From JBBDIP01 sp050260675 (GTDB lineage Bacteria; Bacillota; Sulfobacillia; Fermentithermobacillales; Fermentithermobacillaceae): 64,000 nucleotides of DNA. The stretch lies in NCBI GenBank assembly GCA_050260675.1, contig JBLNCN010000005.1:186001-250000 (forward strand), read 5' to 3'. The notes below the pieces were generated by a model. It was not told where the DNA came from, did not search any database, and saw only the letters and a program-made list of their open reading frames with translations. Position numbers and translations under genes: made by a program. Each line of letters begins with the position of its first letter. Position 1 is the stretch's first letter. Below, piece by piece: positions 33,627 to 42,701 of the stretch.

Positions 33627-35661
33627 CCCTGATCACCCTCGCCGCTTCAACGTTCGCTCGCTCGTCAAGTTCCTCATACGCGATCACGGCTATTTCTGGG
33701 ACAATGCGCGAAGCTATCTCGTAGACTTGGCTCCGCGAGGCAGCCGAAGTCAGGAGGACCGGCTTCCGCGCCTTCGAGGCAACTTCGCTCATACCCGCCG
33801 AAATCGCTTTCATCATCTCTGAGAGCCTCTCCGCGCTAAGGGCAACGTAAGCTCCCCTGTCGCCCCGTTTGGTAGCCTCAATGATCTCGCGTTCAAATGC
33901 CGGATCCAGCGTGGCCACGGGGAACGGGCCCTTGTCGAGCCCGAGTTCCTTGGTGATTAGCCGGGCCAGCCCCTCCCTCACCCTCATGGTGAGGTAGTCC
34001 ACGTCCTTGGAGACCCGGGCAGCGTCCGCCAAGTTCTCCACAATCGTTACTAGATCCCTGATAGGAATCCCTTCCCTGACCAGGTTTTGAAGCACCTTCT
34101 GGACCTCTCCAATGCTGACCAGGGCGGGTATGGCTTCTTCGATGCAGGTGGCGTCCTCCTGCTTGGCCAGGTCGAGCAGCCTTTGCGTCTCCTGCCTGGT
34201 GAGCAGCAGGTGGGCCTGCTTTCGCAGCACCTCGGTCAGATGGGTAGCTATGACAGCAGAGGACTCGATGACGGTGTATCCTCTGCTCTCGGCCTCGTCC
34301 CGGCTCTCCTTGGATATCCACACCACGTCCAGTCCGAACGCCGGTTCCTTGCCCGGGATCCCGGTGACCTTCTCAGTCACTCCGGGGCCTTCCATGGCCA
34401 TAAGGCGGTCCGGGTACACCTCTCCGGATCCAACGTCGACTCCGCGGAGGTTGATGCAGTACCCATTGGGGCCCATACCGGCGAAGTTGTCCCGGACCCT
34501 CACGAACGGGATGAGAATGCCGAGTTCCGATGCGATCTGCCTTCTCACCATCACGATTCGGTCCATGAGGTCGCCGCCTTGCGCCGGATCGGCTAACGGG
34601 AGGAGGGCCAGCCCGAACTCGATCTCAAGGGGATCGACTTTAACCAGACTCTGGGCTGCCTCGGGCTTTTTCATGTCTTCGGTTTCACGCCTGTAGGCTT
34701 CTTCCCGCTTCTGGGACTCAAGTGAAGCCTTGCTGCGCGCCACTGCTTGTCCGGCCAGGATCCATATGATGCCGAGGGCGAAGAGCGGGAGTTTGGGCAT
34801 TCCCGGCACGATGCCGAGAGCAATGAGAGCTCCGCCAGTGGTGGTTAGCACTTTGGGAGAAGCGCTGAGCTGGGACGTAACGTCGGCCCCCAGGTTCTCC
34901 TTGCTGGCGCTCTTGGTCACGATAATGCCGGTGGCCGCTGAAATGATGAGTGCCGGCAGCTGGGACACCAAGCCCTGGCCCACTGTGAGCAGGGCGTACC
35001 TGTGCCACGCCTCTGCGGCCGGCAGGCCTTGCTGGAGCATTCCGATAGCGAAGCCGCCAATCAGGTCGAGCGCCACCACGATGAGTCCCGCGACGGCGTC
35101 ACCCTTGACGAACTTTGAAGAGCCGTCCATGGCGCCGTAGAAGTCCGCTTCGCTTTCTATGTCCTTGCGGCGCCGGCGGGCCTCTTCTTCCGAGATAGCG
35201 CCCGCATTCAGGTCGGCATCGATAGACATCTGCTTTCCGGGCATCGCGTCCAGAGTGAATCTGGCTGCGACTTCCGCCACTCTTTCGGCGCCTCTCGTGA
35301 TGACCACAAACTGGATGATTATGAGGATGATGAAGACGATTAAGCCTACTACCTCATTGCCGCCGACGACGAACTGACCGAAAGCGGTGATTATGCTGCC
35401 CGGCGAGCCGCCAAGGAGGATAAGCCTCGTCGCCGAAACGTTCAGAGCCAGCCTGAACAGAGTCATTACCAGGAGCAGCGATGGGAAGACCGAGAACTCC
35501 AAGGGCTCCTTGGTGTACATGGTGAGCAGCAGCATGCCGATTGTTATGCTGAAGTTGGCGGCCAAGAGAAGGTCGAGGATGACCCCCGGCAAGGGGACCA
35601 CCATCATGGCAACCACCAGTATGACGAATACCGGGACGATCCGCTCGGTTACCTTGCTCAA
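33589..35661 (-). CDS. flhA: Flagellar export gate protein FlhA
   Basis: 690 residues. The N-terminal half has about eight membrane segments with the FHIPEP-type region (RFTLDAMPGKQMSIDADLNAG, central part MPGKQMSIDADLNAG). The C-terminal cytosolic half binds export substrates and chaperones. It forms the nonameric gate of the flagellar type III secretion system. The start overlaps the flhB stop by 4 nt. Confidence 0.97.
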   Translation of the reverse strand: MSKVTERIVPVFVILVVAMMVVPLPGVILDLLLAANFSITIGMLLLTMYTKEPLEFSVFPSLLLVMTLFRLALNVSATRLILLGGSPGSIITAFGQFVVGGNEVVGLIVFIILIIIQFVVITRGAERVAEVAARFTLDAMPGKQMSIDADLNAGAISEEEARRRRKDIESEADFYGAMDGSSKFVKGDAVAGLIVVALDLIGGFAIGMLQQGLPAAEAWHRYALLTVGQGLVSQLPALIISAATGIIVTKSASKENLGADVTSQLSASPKVLTTTGGALIALGIVPGMPKLPLFALGIIWILAGQAVARSKASLESQKREEAYRRETEDMKKPEAAQSLVKVDPLEIEFGLALLPLADPAQGGDLMDRIVMVRRQIASELGILIPFVRVRDNFAGMGPNGYCINLRGVDVGSGEVYPDRLMAMEGPGVTEKVTGIPGKEPAFGLDVVWISKESRDEAESRGYTVIESSAVIATHLTEVLRKQAHLLLTRQETQRLLDLAKQEDATCIEEAIPALVSIGEVQKVLQNLVREGIPIRDLVTIVENLADAARVSKDVDYLTMRVREGLARLITKELGLDKGPFPVATLDPAFEREIIEATKRGDRGAYVALSAERLSEMMKAISAGMSEVASKARKPVLLTSAASRSQVYEIASRIVPEIAVIAYEELDERANVEAARVIRVDGPNQRIAEAQ

Positions 35662-36758
35662 ACCACCCTAGCCTCCTTAGGTCCTTTGCCTGCAACCCTG
35701 TACACGTAGGCCAGGACCTCAGCCACCGCCTTGTACATATCAGGCGGGATCATCTCTCCCACTTCGGCCGCCTTGTAGAGGCCTCTCGCCAGTGGCGGAT
35801 TCTCGACCACCTGAACCTTGGCCTCAAGAGCGATCTTCTTTATCCGCAAAGCCACGTCGTCGACGCCTTTGGCGACGACAACAGGGGCGGGCTTCTCCGA
35901 TATGTCGTATTTCAGCGCGACGGCGTAGTGGGTTGGGTTCACGATGACGACGTCGGCTTTGGGTACCTCCTGCATCATACGCATCCTTGCCATCTGCCTC
36001 TGACGGGCGCGGATGGCGGATCTGACCTCGGGTTTGACCTCAGCGTCACGGAGCTCGTCCCGGACCTCACGCTGGGTCATCCTAAGGCTCTTTTCGTGTT
36101 CCCACCATTGGTAGATGTAGTCGAGGACCCCCGCGCCCACAAGGAATACTCCGCAGTTCATGAGCAGTTTCTCTATTGTAGTGACCGTTATCTCGACGGA
36201 ATTTGATAGTCCGCGCACCAGGAGAGTCGATACCTGCGGCAGAACCGTCCTCAGCGCGTTCCAGGTCAAGATGCCGACAAGGGCGACTTTGAGGAGCGAG
36301 CGGAGGCCGTCGGCCAAGGCTCTCCGGGAAAAGAGCCTCGTGAGTCCCCTGAGCGGATTGAGCCGGCTGAAATCGGGTGCAATGAGATGGGGGTGGAACT
36401 GCAGGCCTCCTTGGATAATGGAGGCTCCGGCGCCGAACACCAGGGCCGCTGCTGCCACAGGCGCCGCAGCCAGAGTTGCCCACGCGAACACGCTCCGGAG
36501 CACCGCCATACCCCATCCGAGAGTGGCCTCGGATGGGAGAGACGCCGACCAGACGGCCTGGGACCTTGCCACGATGAATTTGGAGGTAAATGTGAAGGTG
36601 TAGCGTAAGGCCAAGACTGCGGCGAAGAACCCCGCGGCGGACGTGAGGTCTTGCGAAAGGGCAATCTGGCCCTTCTCCCGGGCCATCTGGCGCCGCCTGG
36701 GGGTTGCCGGCTCTTTTCTCTCACTTGAGAACAGCTGGAGATCGATGAATTGGCTCAT
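35658..36758 (-). CDS. flhB: Flagellar export switch protein FlhB
   Basis: 366 residues from ATG 36758, overlapping the fliR stop (ATGA). An N-terminal amphipathic start (SERKEPATPRRRQMAREKGQ) is followed by four membrane segments and the cytoplasmic autocleavage site in VNPTHYAVAL (N-PTH). Cleavage switches export from rod/hook to filament substrates, together with FliK encoded in the same operon. Confidence 0.96.
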   Translation of the reverse strand: MSQFIDLQLFSSERKEPATPRRRQMAREKGQIALSQDLTSAAGFFAAVLALRYTFTFTSKFIVARSQAVWSASLPSEATLGWGMAVLRSVFAWATLAAAPVAAAALVFGAGASIIQGGLQFHPHLIAPDFSRLNPLRGLTRLFSRRALADGLRSLLKVALVGILTWNALRTVLPQVSTLLVRGLSNSVEITVTTIEKLLMNCGVFLVGAGVLDYIYQWWEHEKSLRMTQREVRDELRDAEVKPEVRSAIRARQRQMARMRMMQEVPKADVVIVNPTHYAVALKYDISEKPAPVVVAKGVDDVALRIKKIALEAKVQVVENPPLARGLYKAAEVGEMIPPDMYKAVAEVLAYVYRVAGKGPKEARVV

Positions 36759-37528
36759 CTGGCAAAAACCCCTAAAAGGTTCTCTAATATACTTCTTACC
36801 GACAAGGAAATCTCCTTTGTGAAGGCCCCGTAGAAGCCCAGCGACGCCGACAGCACCGAGAGCCCCACGAGAGCTTTGACAGGCATGCCGACGACGAAGA
36901 TGTTCAGCTGAGGAACGCTCCTGGCAAGCACGCCAAGGGCTACGTCTGTGATGAGCAGAGAGGCCCACACCGGACAGGACAGCACCAAGCCAATGAGGAG
37001 CATACGGCCGGCCGCCTGAACCGCCACCTGCACCCACGCTGAAGGGAGATTGGCGAGCCCGGCCGGTAGCACGCCGAAGGACTCGGAGAGGCCCCAGAGG
37101 AACAAGTGATGGCCGTCCATCGCCATGAAAATCACCGATATCAGAAGGTATTTGAAGGTCCCCATCAGGGCAGACGAGCCACCGAATGCCGGGTCGATGA
37201 CGTTTGCCATGCTAAACCCGATCTCCACGTCGACAATGTGACCAGCGACCTCGACCGCCCCCAGGATGATGGACGCACAGGCTCCCATGAAGAGGCCGAA
37301 CAGGAGCTCCCCGATAGCGGCGCCGAGCCATCCGAAAAGCGTGGGCGGTGTTCTGGCCACGGTTACCGAGCCGGTAAGGAGAAAGGCCGTGAGCAGGGAT
37401 AGCCCCACTTTCACCTGAGGCGGAACGAACCTGGCGCCCAGTATGGGAGCAGTCAGGAACAGCCCCGTGGTGCGAAGGAACACGCACGCGAAGGGAAAAA
37501 GCACCATCAGAAATGGGTCCACAGTCAT
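36755..37528 (-). CDS. fliR: Flagellar export protein FliR
   Basis: 257 residues from ATG 37528, placed by GGAGGAGG 8 nt upstream rather than the TTG six codons earlier. About six membrane segments, with the family segments RTTGLFLTAPILGARFVPPQVKVGL and PVWASLLITDVALGVLARSVPQLNIFVVGMP visible. A component of the FliPQR export channel. Confidence 0.94.
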   Translation of the reverse strand: MTVDPFLMVLFPFACVFLRTTGLFLTAPILGARFVPPQVKVGLSLLTAFLLTGSVTVARTPPTLFGWLGAAIGELLFGLFMGACASIILGAVEVAGHIVDVEIGFSMANVIDPAFGGSSALMGTFKYLLISVIFMAMDGHHLFLWGLSESFGVLPAGLANLPSAWVQVAVQAAGRMLLIGLVLSCPVWASLLITDVALGVLARSVPQLNIFVVGMPVKALVGLSVLSASLGFYGAFTKEISLSVRSILENLLGVFAR

Positions 37529-37576
37529 CCGCCACACCTCCTCCAATCACGTTCTGGAAATCAACAGTGATGAAAC

Positions 37577-37834
37577 CTACGGCAAGGCCGCTATGATCCT
37601 TTGGGTGAAAGCCGTCAGCGTGCGAAGCATCCAGCCGCCGAACAGGAAGAGGCTTCCCACAACCGCCAGCACTTTCGGAACGAACGCGAGCGTCTGGTCA
37701 TGTATCTGAGTGGTAGCCTGGAATATGGATATTAGGAAGCCGACAGCCATGGATATGCCCAAGCAGGGCGCGGCCACCAAGAGGACAACTGTGAGCGCCT
37801 CTCTTCCGATCGATAGAGCCTGGTCAATGCCCAT
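37577..37834 (-). CDS. fliQ: Flagellar export protein FliQ
   Basis: 85 residues, two membrane segments separated by QATTQIHDQTLAFVPK, the FliQ hallmark. Part of the FliPQR channel. Lies 14 bp after fliOP. Confidence 0.95.
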   Translation of the reverse strand: MGIDQALSIGREALTVVLLVAAPCLGISMAVGFLISIFQATTQIHDQTLAFVPKVLAVVGSLFLFGGWMLRTLTAFTQRIIAALP

Positions 37835-37848
37835 CCTGGCTTACCCCC

Positions 37849-39006
37849 TCAGCGGAAACCCGCGACAAGAGATTTTGTGATGAGACCCCAACCGTCCACA
37901 AGGATGAACAGAAGCAGTTTGAACGGCAGGGAGATAAGGACCGGGGGCAGCATGAGCATGCCCATTGACATAAGAGTCGAGGCTACCACCATATCCACTA
38001 CGAGGAACGGCAGGTACAGCATAAAGCCCATCTCGAAGGCGGTCCGGAGCTCGGAAATGCAGAACGCCGGGGCTACCTGGAAGATAGACATCTGCTCCGG
38101 CGACTCCGGCTCTTCCTGTCCTCCCAGCGTGGCGAACACGCCCAGATCGTTCTCCCGGGTCTCCCTGAGCATGAATTCCTTGAGCGGTATCGAAGCCCGC
38201 TCAATGGCGGTAGCCGTATTGATCTCTCCTGCTATGTAAGGGGCGATGGCAGTCTCGTACGCTGCGTTCCACGTCGGTGTCATAATGAAGAACGTAAGCA
38301 TGAGAGCGAGCCCGATAAGCACCTGGTTGGGAGGGGCCTGCTGGGTGCCTAGGCCCGAACGCAGGAACGAGAACACGATCACGATGCGGGTGAAAGAAGT
38401 TGTGAGGACGAGGATGGCGGGCGCTAGCGTGAGGACGGTGAGCATGCCCAGGATGCCCAGCGACGTTCCCAGGCCGCCCGACGCCTGTTGTCCGTCAATG
38501 TTCACGGTGATGTCGGGCACCGGGACTCCGGCGGGAGCCGCCATGGCCTCTGCGCCTGGCCCAGCCCAGAACAGCGAGCTCACGAGCAAAACGATGCCGA
38601 GGAGGAGCAGGGGTCCTTTTCCGGAGAGCCGTCTGCGGGCCTTTCTGAATTCCTCTGCCAGGAGTCTGGTGAAGGGCTGTCCGGCTTGACCGTAGTCCTG
38701 AGGATCTACCGGGGTCTCCCCTTGCTCCGGCGAGACTCCCGGGACTTCGCCCTCCTTCACTTCCTTGATGAGGTTTACGTTCTGGTCGGTGACCCCAACG
38801 AGAACGTGGGAGGCGCCAAACTTCACGAGACAGATGAGCCTGTTGCCGCCAAGGGCCAGTGAGTCAACGACTTCGAGTCGGCCGCCATGGCGCTGCAAAG
38901 CACGGCCGCTCTTCTTCTTCATGAGAAGAGCGCAACCGAAAACCATGAGGCCCAGGAAACCAAGTACTTTCGCCAGCTCCGCGCCTAAAGAAAAGCTGCC
39001 ATTCAT
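37849..39006 (-). CDS. fliP: FliO-FliP fusion protein of the flagellar export gate
   Basis: 385 residues; FliP alone is about 250. Residues 1-85 look like FliO: a membrane segment (VLGFLGLMVFGCALLM) then LEVVDSLALGGNRLICLVKFGASHVLVGVTD (in part LALGGNRLICLVKFG). A polar linker of about 45 residues and a membrane segment near 132-152 lead into FliP, with TSFTRIVIVFSFLRSGLGTQQAPPNQVL (in part) and the C-terminal VSFILVDGW-like end. FliO helps FliP oligomers form, so fusing the two keeps them 1:1. A GCCGGA hairpin (39014-39028) lies between a strong ribosome binding site (AAGGGGGG) and the ATG. Confidence 0.9.
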   Translation of the reverse strand: MNGSFSLGAELAKVLGFLGLMVFGCALLMKKKSGRALQRHGGRLEVVDSLALGGNRLICLVKFGASHVLVGVTDQNVNLIKEVKEGEVPGVSPEQGETPVDPQDYGQAGQPFTRLLAEEFRKARRRLSGKGPLLLLGIVLLVSSLFWAGPGAEAMAAPAGVPVPDITVNIDGQQASGGLGTSLGILGMLTVLTLAPAILVLTTSFTRIVIVFSFLRSGLGTQQAPPNQVLIGLALMLTFFIMTPTWNAAYETAIAPYIAGEINTATAIERASIPLKEFMLRETRENDLGVFATLGGQEEPESPEQMSIFQVAPAFCISELRTAFEMGFMLYLPFLVVDMVVASTLMSMGMLMLPPVLISLPFKLLLFILVDGWGLITKSLVAGFR

Positions 39007-39013
39007 AATGGTG

Positions 39014-39028
39014 GCCGGAAAATCCGGC
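39014..39028 (-). promoter_or_regulatory. Hairpin between Shine-Dalgarno and start codon of fliOP
   Basis: GCCGGA-TTT-TCCGGC on the minus strand. The only good ribosome binding site (39041-39034) is 27 nt from the ATG; folding of this hairpin would shorten the effective gap to about 12 nt. Confidence 0.4.
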
Positions 39029-39100
39029 GGGCACCCCCCTTATCTCTATATCCCGCTTGCTTTTCCGCGTAGTGCGTCTATTCAGTTGTGCTTGCCGTAT

Positions 39101-39565
39101 CTATCGCCTGTGTACGATCTCCTGGATGCGCACGCCGAAGTTCTCGTCTATGACCACGACCTCGCCTCGGGCGAACAGTTTGCCGTTGACCAGAATGTCC
39201 ACGGCATCGCCTGCGGCCTTGTCCAACTCCACTACGGAACCGGAAGACAGGTTCAAGAGGTCCTTGACAAAGCACCTGGCTCTTCCGAGCTCGACGCTGA
39301 TAGCCAAGGGCACGTCCAGCAGCACTTCCATCCCAGCCACCGGCACTTCCAACGGTGAATCATCCGTCAGTTCCGGAAAAGTAACCGGGTGGATGTTGGG
39401 CGTCTTGGTACTGACCGCCGGAGCGCTCTCCTTGACCGGGTCTGCCTTCTCCTTCTTGCTGCGGAGCGGCTGGACTGCGGCGAGAGGTTTCTCGACGGGT
39501 TCTTCTACGGAGTTCTGACCCTTCAGCAGGGCATCAATTTCTTCCTGGCTCAAGTTGCCGCTCAT
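39101..39565 (-). CDS. fliN: Flagellar motor switch protein FliN
   Basis: 154 residues. The C-terminal SpoA domain (VPLAISVELGRARCFVKDLLNLSSGSVVELDKAAGDAVDILVNG in part) is standard FliN. The N-terminus MSGNLSQEEIDALLKG copies the CheY-P-binding motif EIDALL usual in FliM and FliY, joined by a low-complexity linker. There is no CheC-like phosphatase domain as in Bacillus FliY. Forms the C-ring rim. The start abuts the fliM stop (TAAATG). Confidence 0.94.
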   Translation of the reverse strand: MSGNLSQEEIDALLKGQNSVEEPVEKPLAAVQPLRSKKEKADPVKESAPAVSTKTPNIHPVTFPELTDDSPLEVPVAGMEVLLDVPLAISVELGRARCFVKDLLNLSSGSVVELDKAAGDAVDILVNGKLFARGEVVVIDENFGVRIQEIVHRR

Positions 39566-40561
39566 TTAGACCGGATCCTCCTCTCCCTCTTCTGCCAGCG
39601 AGATAATCCGAGCCGCCAGCCGGTTGTCCACGGTGCCGACCTTCACGCTGAACTTCGGTTTTCCGAATACGTACAGCGTGGCCGGACCGTTCTTGGACAC
39701 GTTCAGTTCGAGCACGTCACCCTTTTCCAAAGACAGGACGTCCTTCATGGGGAGCATGGTACCCCCCAGGCGGCATGAAAGCGGGACCTCGATCTCATCT
39801 ATCGCGCCGGCGGTGACCGCCTTGGACGGCCCATCGCCTTCGGCCTCGTCCCCCCGAGCGAGCCAGCGGTTTGCCGACAACGCGGGTAGCACTGGTTCCA
39901 GGAGTGCATAGGGCATGCAGAACTCCACAGTCCCTGTCTGAGCTCCGAATTTGATGGCTACGCTCGCCGAAAGCACCATGTCATTGGGTGGAAGGGCCTG
40001 CTGGATGAACAGCGGGTTCACTTCCAGGGAAGTGACGTTGATCTCCTGGTCCTGGACGTGGAACTCCCTAAGGCTGATGCGCAGCAGGTCCATCATGTTC
40101 TGGAGCGTCCGGCGCGTCATTGCCATCTCTATCTCTGTAAGGGTCCTTGAGACGCCAGGCGGGTTTCCGCCCCCGCCGCAGAGCCTGTCCAACATGGGCA
40201 GGGCAACTTTCAGCGACATGTTGACCAGCATGTTGGAGGGCAGCTTCCCCCAGGTCACGATCCCCACCGAGCACGGGCTGGTGAGGCCCTTGGCGAACTC
40301 CTGGTATGTGATCTGGTCTATGGAGTTCACGTTGGCGTGGATCGCCATCCTGAAGACCCCGGAAAAGTACGACGTAAGTTGCCTTGAGAAGTTGTCAAAC
40401 AGCAGCTGTACCCCCCGGAGCTGGTCCTTCGTGAACTTATCCGGCCTCCGGAAGTCGTAGACTCGCAACCTGGGCTTGGCGACTTGCGGTGTGTCCTCCG
40501 CGTCGCTCTTCTTGATGACCGAACTGATCAGGTCCTCAATGTCTTTCTGTGACAGCGCCAA
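39566..40561 (-). CDS. fliM: Flagellar motor switch protein FliM
   Basis: 331 residues. The N-terminal LSQKDIEDLI is a variant of the CheY-P-binding motif. The middle CheC-like domain contains LLFDNFSRQLTSYFSGVFR and the C-terminal SpoA domain ends near PKFSVKVGTVDNRLAARI. It joins FliG and FliN in the C-ring and receives the turning signal. No chemotaxis genes are present in this operon. Confidence 0.95.
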   Translation of the reverse strand: MALSQKDIEDLISSVIKKSDAEDTPQVAKPRLRVYDFRRPDKFTKDQLRGVQLLFDNFSRQLTSYFSGVFRMAIHANVNSIDQITYQEFAKGLTSPCSVGIVTWGKLPSNMLVNMSLKVALPMLDRLCGGGGNPPGVSRTLTEIEMAMTRRTLQNMMDLLRISLREFHVQDQEINVTSLEVNPLFIQQALPPNDMVLSASVAIKFGAQTGTVEFCMPYALLEPVLPALSANRWLARGDEAEGDGPSKAVTAGAIDEIEVPLSCRLGGTMLPMKDVLSLEKGDVLELNVSKNGPATLYVFGKPKFSVKVGTVDNRLAARIISLAEEGEEDPV

Positions 40562-40603
40562 GTTGCTCTCCCCCCTTTCCCTGACTGCGATTCGAACACC
40601 GGC

Positions 40604-41035
40604 TTACTGAATGATGAACTCAGAGAAAAACACGTTCCTTACCGCGCCCGCAAGCTTCTCGTCGAACCTTTTCTTTATCTCCGCCTGCAGGTCGCGAAGT
40701 CCGTTCTCCCCGGAGAGCTCTTTGAAGCTCTTGCTCCGGAGAAGAGCGTACACGTCGGTTTTGAGTTCACTGGTCTTGTCCGTAACCTCCTGGCTCCTCG
40801 AGGAGTCGATTTCCAGGTCGACAGTAACCCGGATGTACCGGCTGTTATCGGACAAGTTCGTCATGAACTGGCCCAGTGAGACCATTGCCGACGGTGCCGC
40901 GGGCGGCGGCTTGGCCACCTTGCCTCCCGTACCGAAGACGGGGAACCCCCAAACCTTGGAGGCCGCGAAGTAACCTAGGCCCGCGAAAATGACTACCGCC
41001 AAAACGACTACCAATAACTTCTTCGTAAAGACCAC
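40604..41035 (-). CDS. fliL: Flagellar basal body-associated protein FliL
   Basis: 143 residues with one membrane segment (LLVVVLAVVIFAGLGYFAA, 8-26) and a periplasmic-type domain ending KRFDEKLAGAVRNVFFSEFIIQ, the usual FliL C-terminus (VFFSEFIIQ). It supports stator function. Confidence 0.92.
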   Translation of the reverse strand: MVFTKKLLVVVLAVVIFAGLGYFAASKVWGFPVFGTGGKVAKPPPAAPSAMVSLGQFMTNLSDNSRYIRVTVDLEIDSSRSQEVTDKTSELKTDVYALLRSKSFKELSGENGLRDLQAEIKKRFDEKLAGAVRNVFFSEFIIQ

Positions 41036-41071
41036 CTCCGCCCGACCGGGGATAGTAGGTCCCCCCGACTC

Positions 41072-41833
41072 TCAGCGGGGCGCTGCATCCGGTTCGACCT
41101 CTAAGTCCACCGGAGGCTCAGCTTCCGAGAGGGACGGACGGAGCAGGACCACATCGACCCGGCGGTTCTTCTGCCGGCCCTCGGCGGTCTCGTTTGAGGC
41201 TATCGGCCTCTCCTGTCCGTACCCCGCGGCTTCGAGCTGCTTCGGTGAAAATCCAAGGTTCTCTATGAAAAACCGGACGACGCTAGCAGCGCGTCCCGTT
41301 GAAAGCTCCCAGTTGGATGGAAACCGCACGGTGGATATGGGCCAGTCGTCTGTGTGGCCCTCAATGCGAATGTCGTACTCCACCGTCGCGATAAGTTGGC
41401 CCACCTTCTCGAGGACCGGAAGGGCATCGGACCGTATATCCGCGCTCCCAAGGTCGAAAAGGATGGAGTCCGAGAAGCGGAAGATAAGGCCCCTGGGGTC
41501 CATCTCGATGGACACCTTATCGGCCAAACCTGCGTTCTCCAGTTCTTCTCGAAACTTCATTCCTTGCATCTCCATCATCGCGAGTTCACGCGCAATGAGG
41601 TTCAGCTGAGGCGTTGTGGGGGCACCTCCGTCGATGAGTCCCTGGCCACCGCTCATTACGCCGAAGGCGCTTTGCAGCGAGCTGACGCCTGCTTCGAACT
41701 TATTGGCGTTGATCGCCGAGAGCGCAAACAAAAGGATGAAGAAGGTCCAAAGCAACGTCACCATGTCCGCGTAGCTGTTAAGCCACGGCGCGTTGTTCTT
41801 TGGGGCGTCGTCGGTCAGCATGGGCTTAGCCAC
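41072..41833 (-). CDS. motB: Flagellar motor stator protein MotB
   Basis: 253 residues from GTG 41833 (GGGAGG 9 nt upstream). The proton-conducting Asp lies in SYADMVTLLWTFFILLFA, the single membrane helix. The C-terminal OmpA-like peptidoglycan-binding domain has EGHTDDWPIST and FPSNWELSTGRAASVVRF. Anchors the stator to the wall. Follows motA by 4 bp, as a coupled pair. Confidence 0.95.
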   Translation of the reverse strand: MAKPMLTDDAPKNNAPWLNSYADMVTLLWTFFILLFALSAINANKFEAGVSSLQSAFGVMSGGQGLIDGGAPTTPQLNLIARELAMMEMQGMKFREELENAGLADKVSIEMDPRGLIFRFSDSILFDLGSADIRSDALPVLEKVGQLIATVEYDIRIEGHTDDWPISTVRFPSNWELSTGRAASVVRFFIENLGFSPKQLEAAGYGQERPIASNETAEGRQKNRRVDVVLLRPSLSEAEPPVDLEVEPDAAPR

Positions 41834-41837
41834 CTGT

Positions 41838-42623
41838 CTACGCCTCCCTCTCCCTGCCCGGAATGCCGACTCTGTCCCGTTCCTTGGGGGCAAGGAAGGA
41901 CTTCAGCTTTTCCTGGACCACTCTCGGGTTATCGCCGGCTTGAATCGAGAGCACTCCCTCGATGATGGCCTGCTTGGTGAAAACTTCTCGTGCGTTCCTG
42001 TTCTTCAACTTGGCCGCTATGGGAAGAGCGAACATGTTGGCCACTACGGACCCGTAGAAGGTAGTGACCAAAGCCACCGCCATTCCAGGCCCGATCTCTT
42101 CAGGCTTGTTCAGTTTCAGAAGCATCTGAATGAGGCCGATGAGGGTTCCCAGCATTCCAAAAGCCGGCGCCATGGCCCCCATGGTTTCGAATACGGCCTG
42201 CCCGGTCTTGTGGCGGTCTGAGACGAAAGCCACTTCGGTCTCCAGAATGTTGCGGACCAGCTCCTGGGTAGTGCCGTCAACCACAAGCCGCACGCCTTTC
42301 TGCAGGAACGGATCGGTCAGGTGATTGGCGTCCTCGTCCAGGGCAAGGAGGCCCTCGCGCCTCGCCTTGTCGGCGAACTTCACGATCGTGTTGATGGTCT
42401 CGCCGATGTCAGCCTCCTTGGTGAAGAAGGCTTGCCTGCAAATCTTGAATGTGTCAAGGAAGGTCTCCATGGAGTAGCTCATCATGACGGAGCAGATAGT
42501 CCCGCCCAACGTGATGAACAGCGACCCGGGATCCCAGAACGGGCGCAAGCTGCCTCCTATGGCCATACCGACGATGACCACGATGAAGACCGCTATTGTT
42601 CCTATTAAAGTTGCTAGATCCAC
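41838..42623 (-). CDS. motA: Flagellar motor stator protein MotA
   Basis: 261 residues from GTG 42623, which gives the family-typical start MDLATLIGT; GTG 42632 is the alternative. Four membrane segments, with PGSLFITLGGTICSVMMSY and MGAMAPAFGMLGTLIGLIQML (part) as family hallmarks. Pairs with MotB to pass ions and turn the rotor. Confidence 0.94.
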   Translation of the reverse strand: MDLATLIGTIAVFIVVIVGMAIGGSLRPFWDPGSLFITLGGTICSVMMSYSMETFLDTFKICRQAFFTKEADIGETINTIVKFADKARREGLLALDEDANHLTDPFLQKGVRLVVDGTTQELVRNILETEVAFVSDRHKTGQAVFETMGAMAPAFGMLGTLIGLIQMLLKLNKPEEIGPGMAVALVTTFYGSVVANMFALPIAAKLKNRNAREVFTKQAIIEGVLSIQAGDNPRVVQEKLKSFLAPKERDRVGIPGREREA

Positions 42624-42645
42624 GCTTCGCACCCCGCTCCGCCTT

Positions 42646-42682
42646 CCGGCGGGCTCGACTTCAGGCTGTTCGAGCCCGCCGG
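42646..42682. other. 13-bp perfect hairpin between flgE and motA
   Basis: CCGGCGGGCTCGA and TCGAGCCCGCCGG with an 11-nt loop and no U-run. It may protect the upstream flagellar mRNA or separate expression of motAB. flbD, often found at this spot, is absent. Confidence 0.75.
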
Positions 42683-42701
42683 GCTATAAACCAGCTACGG
42701 C

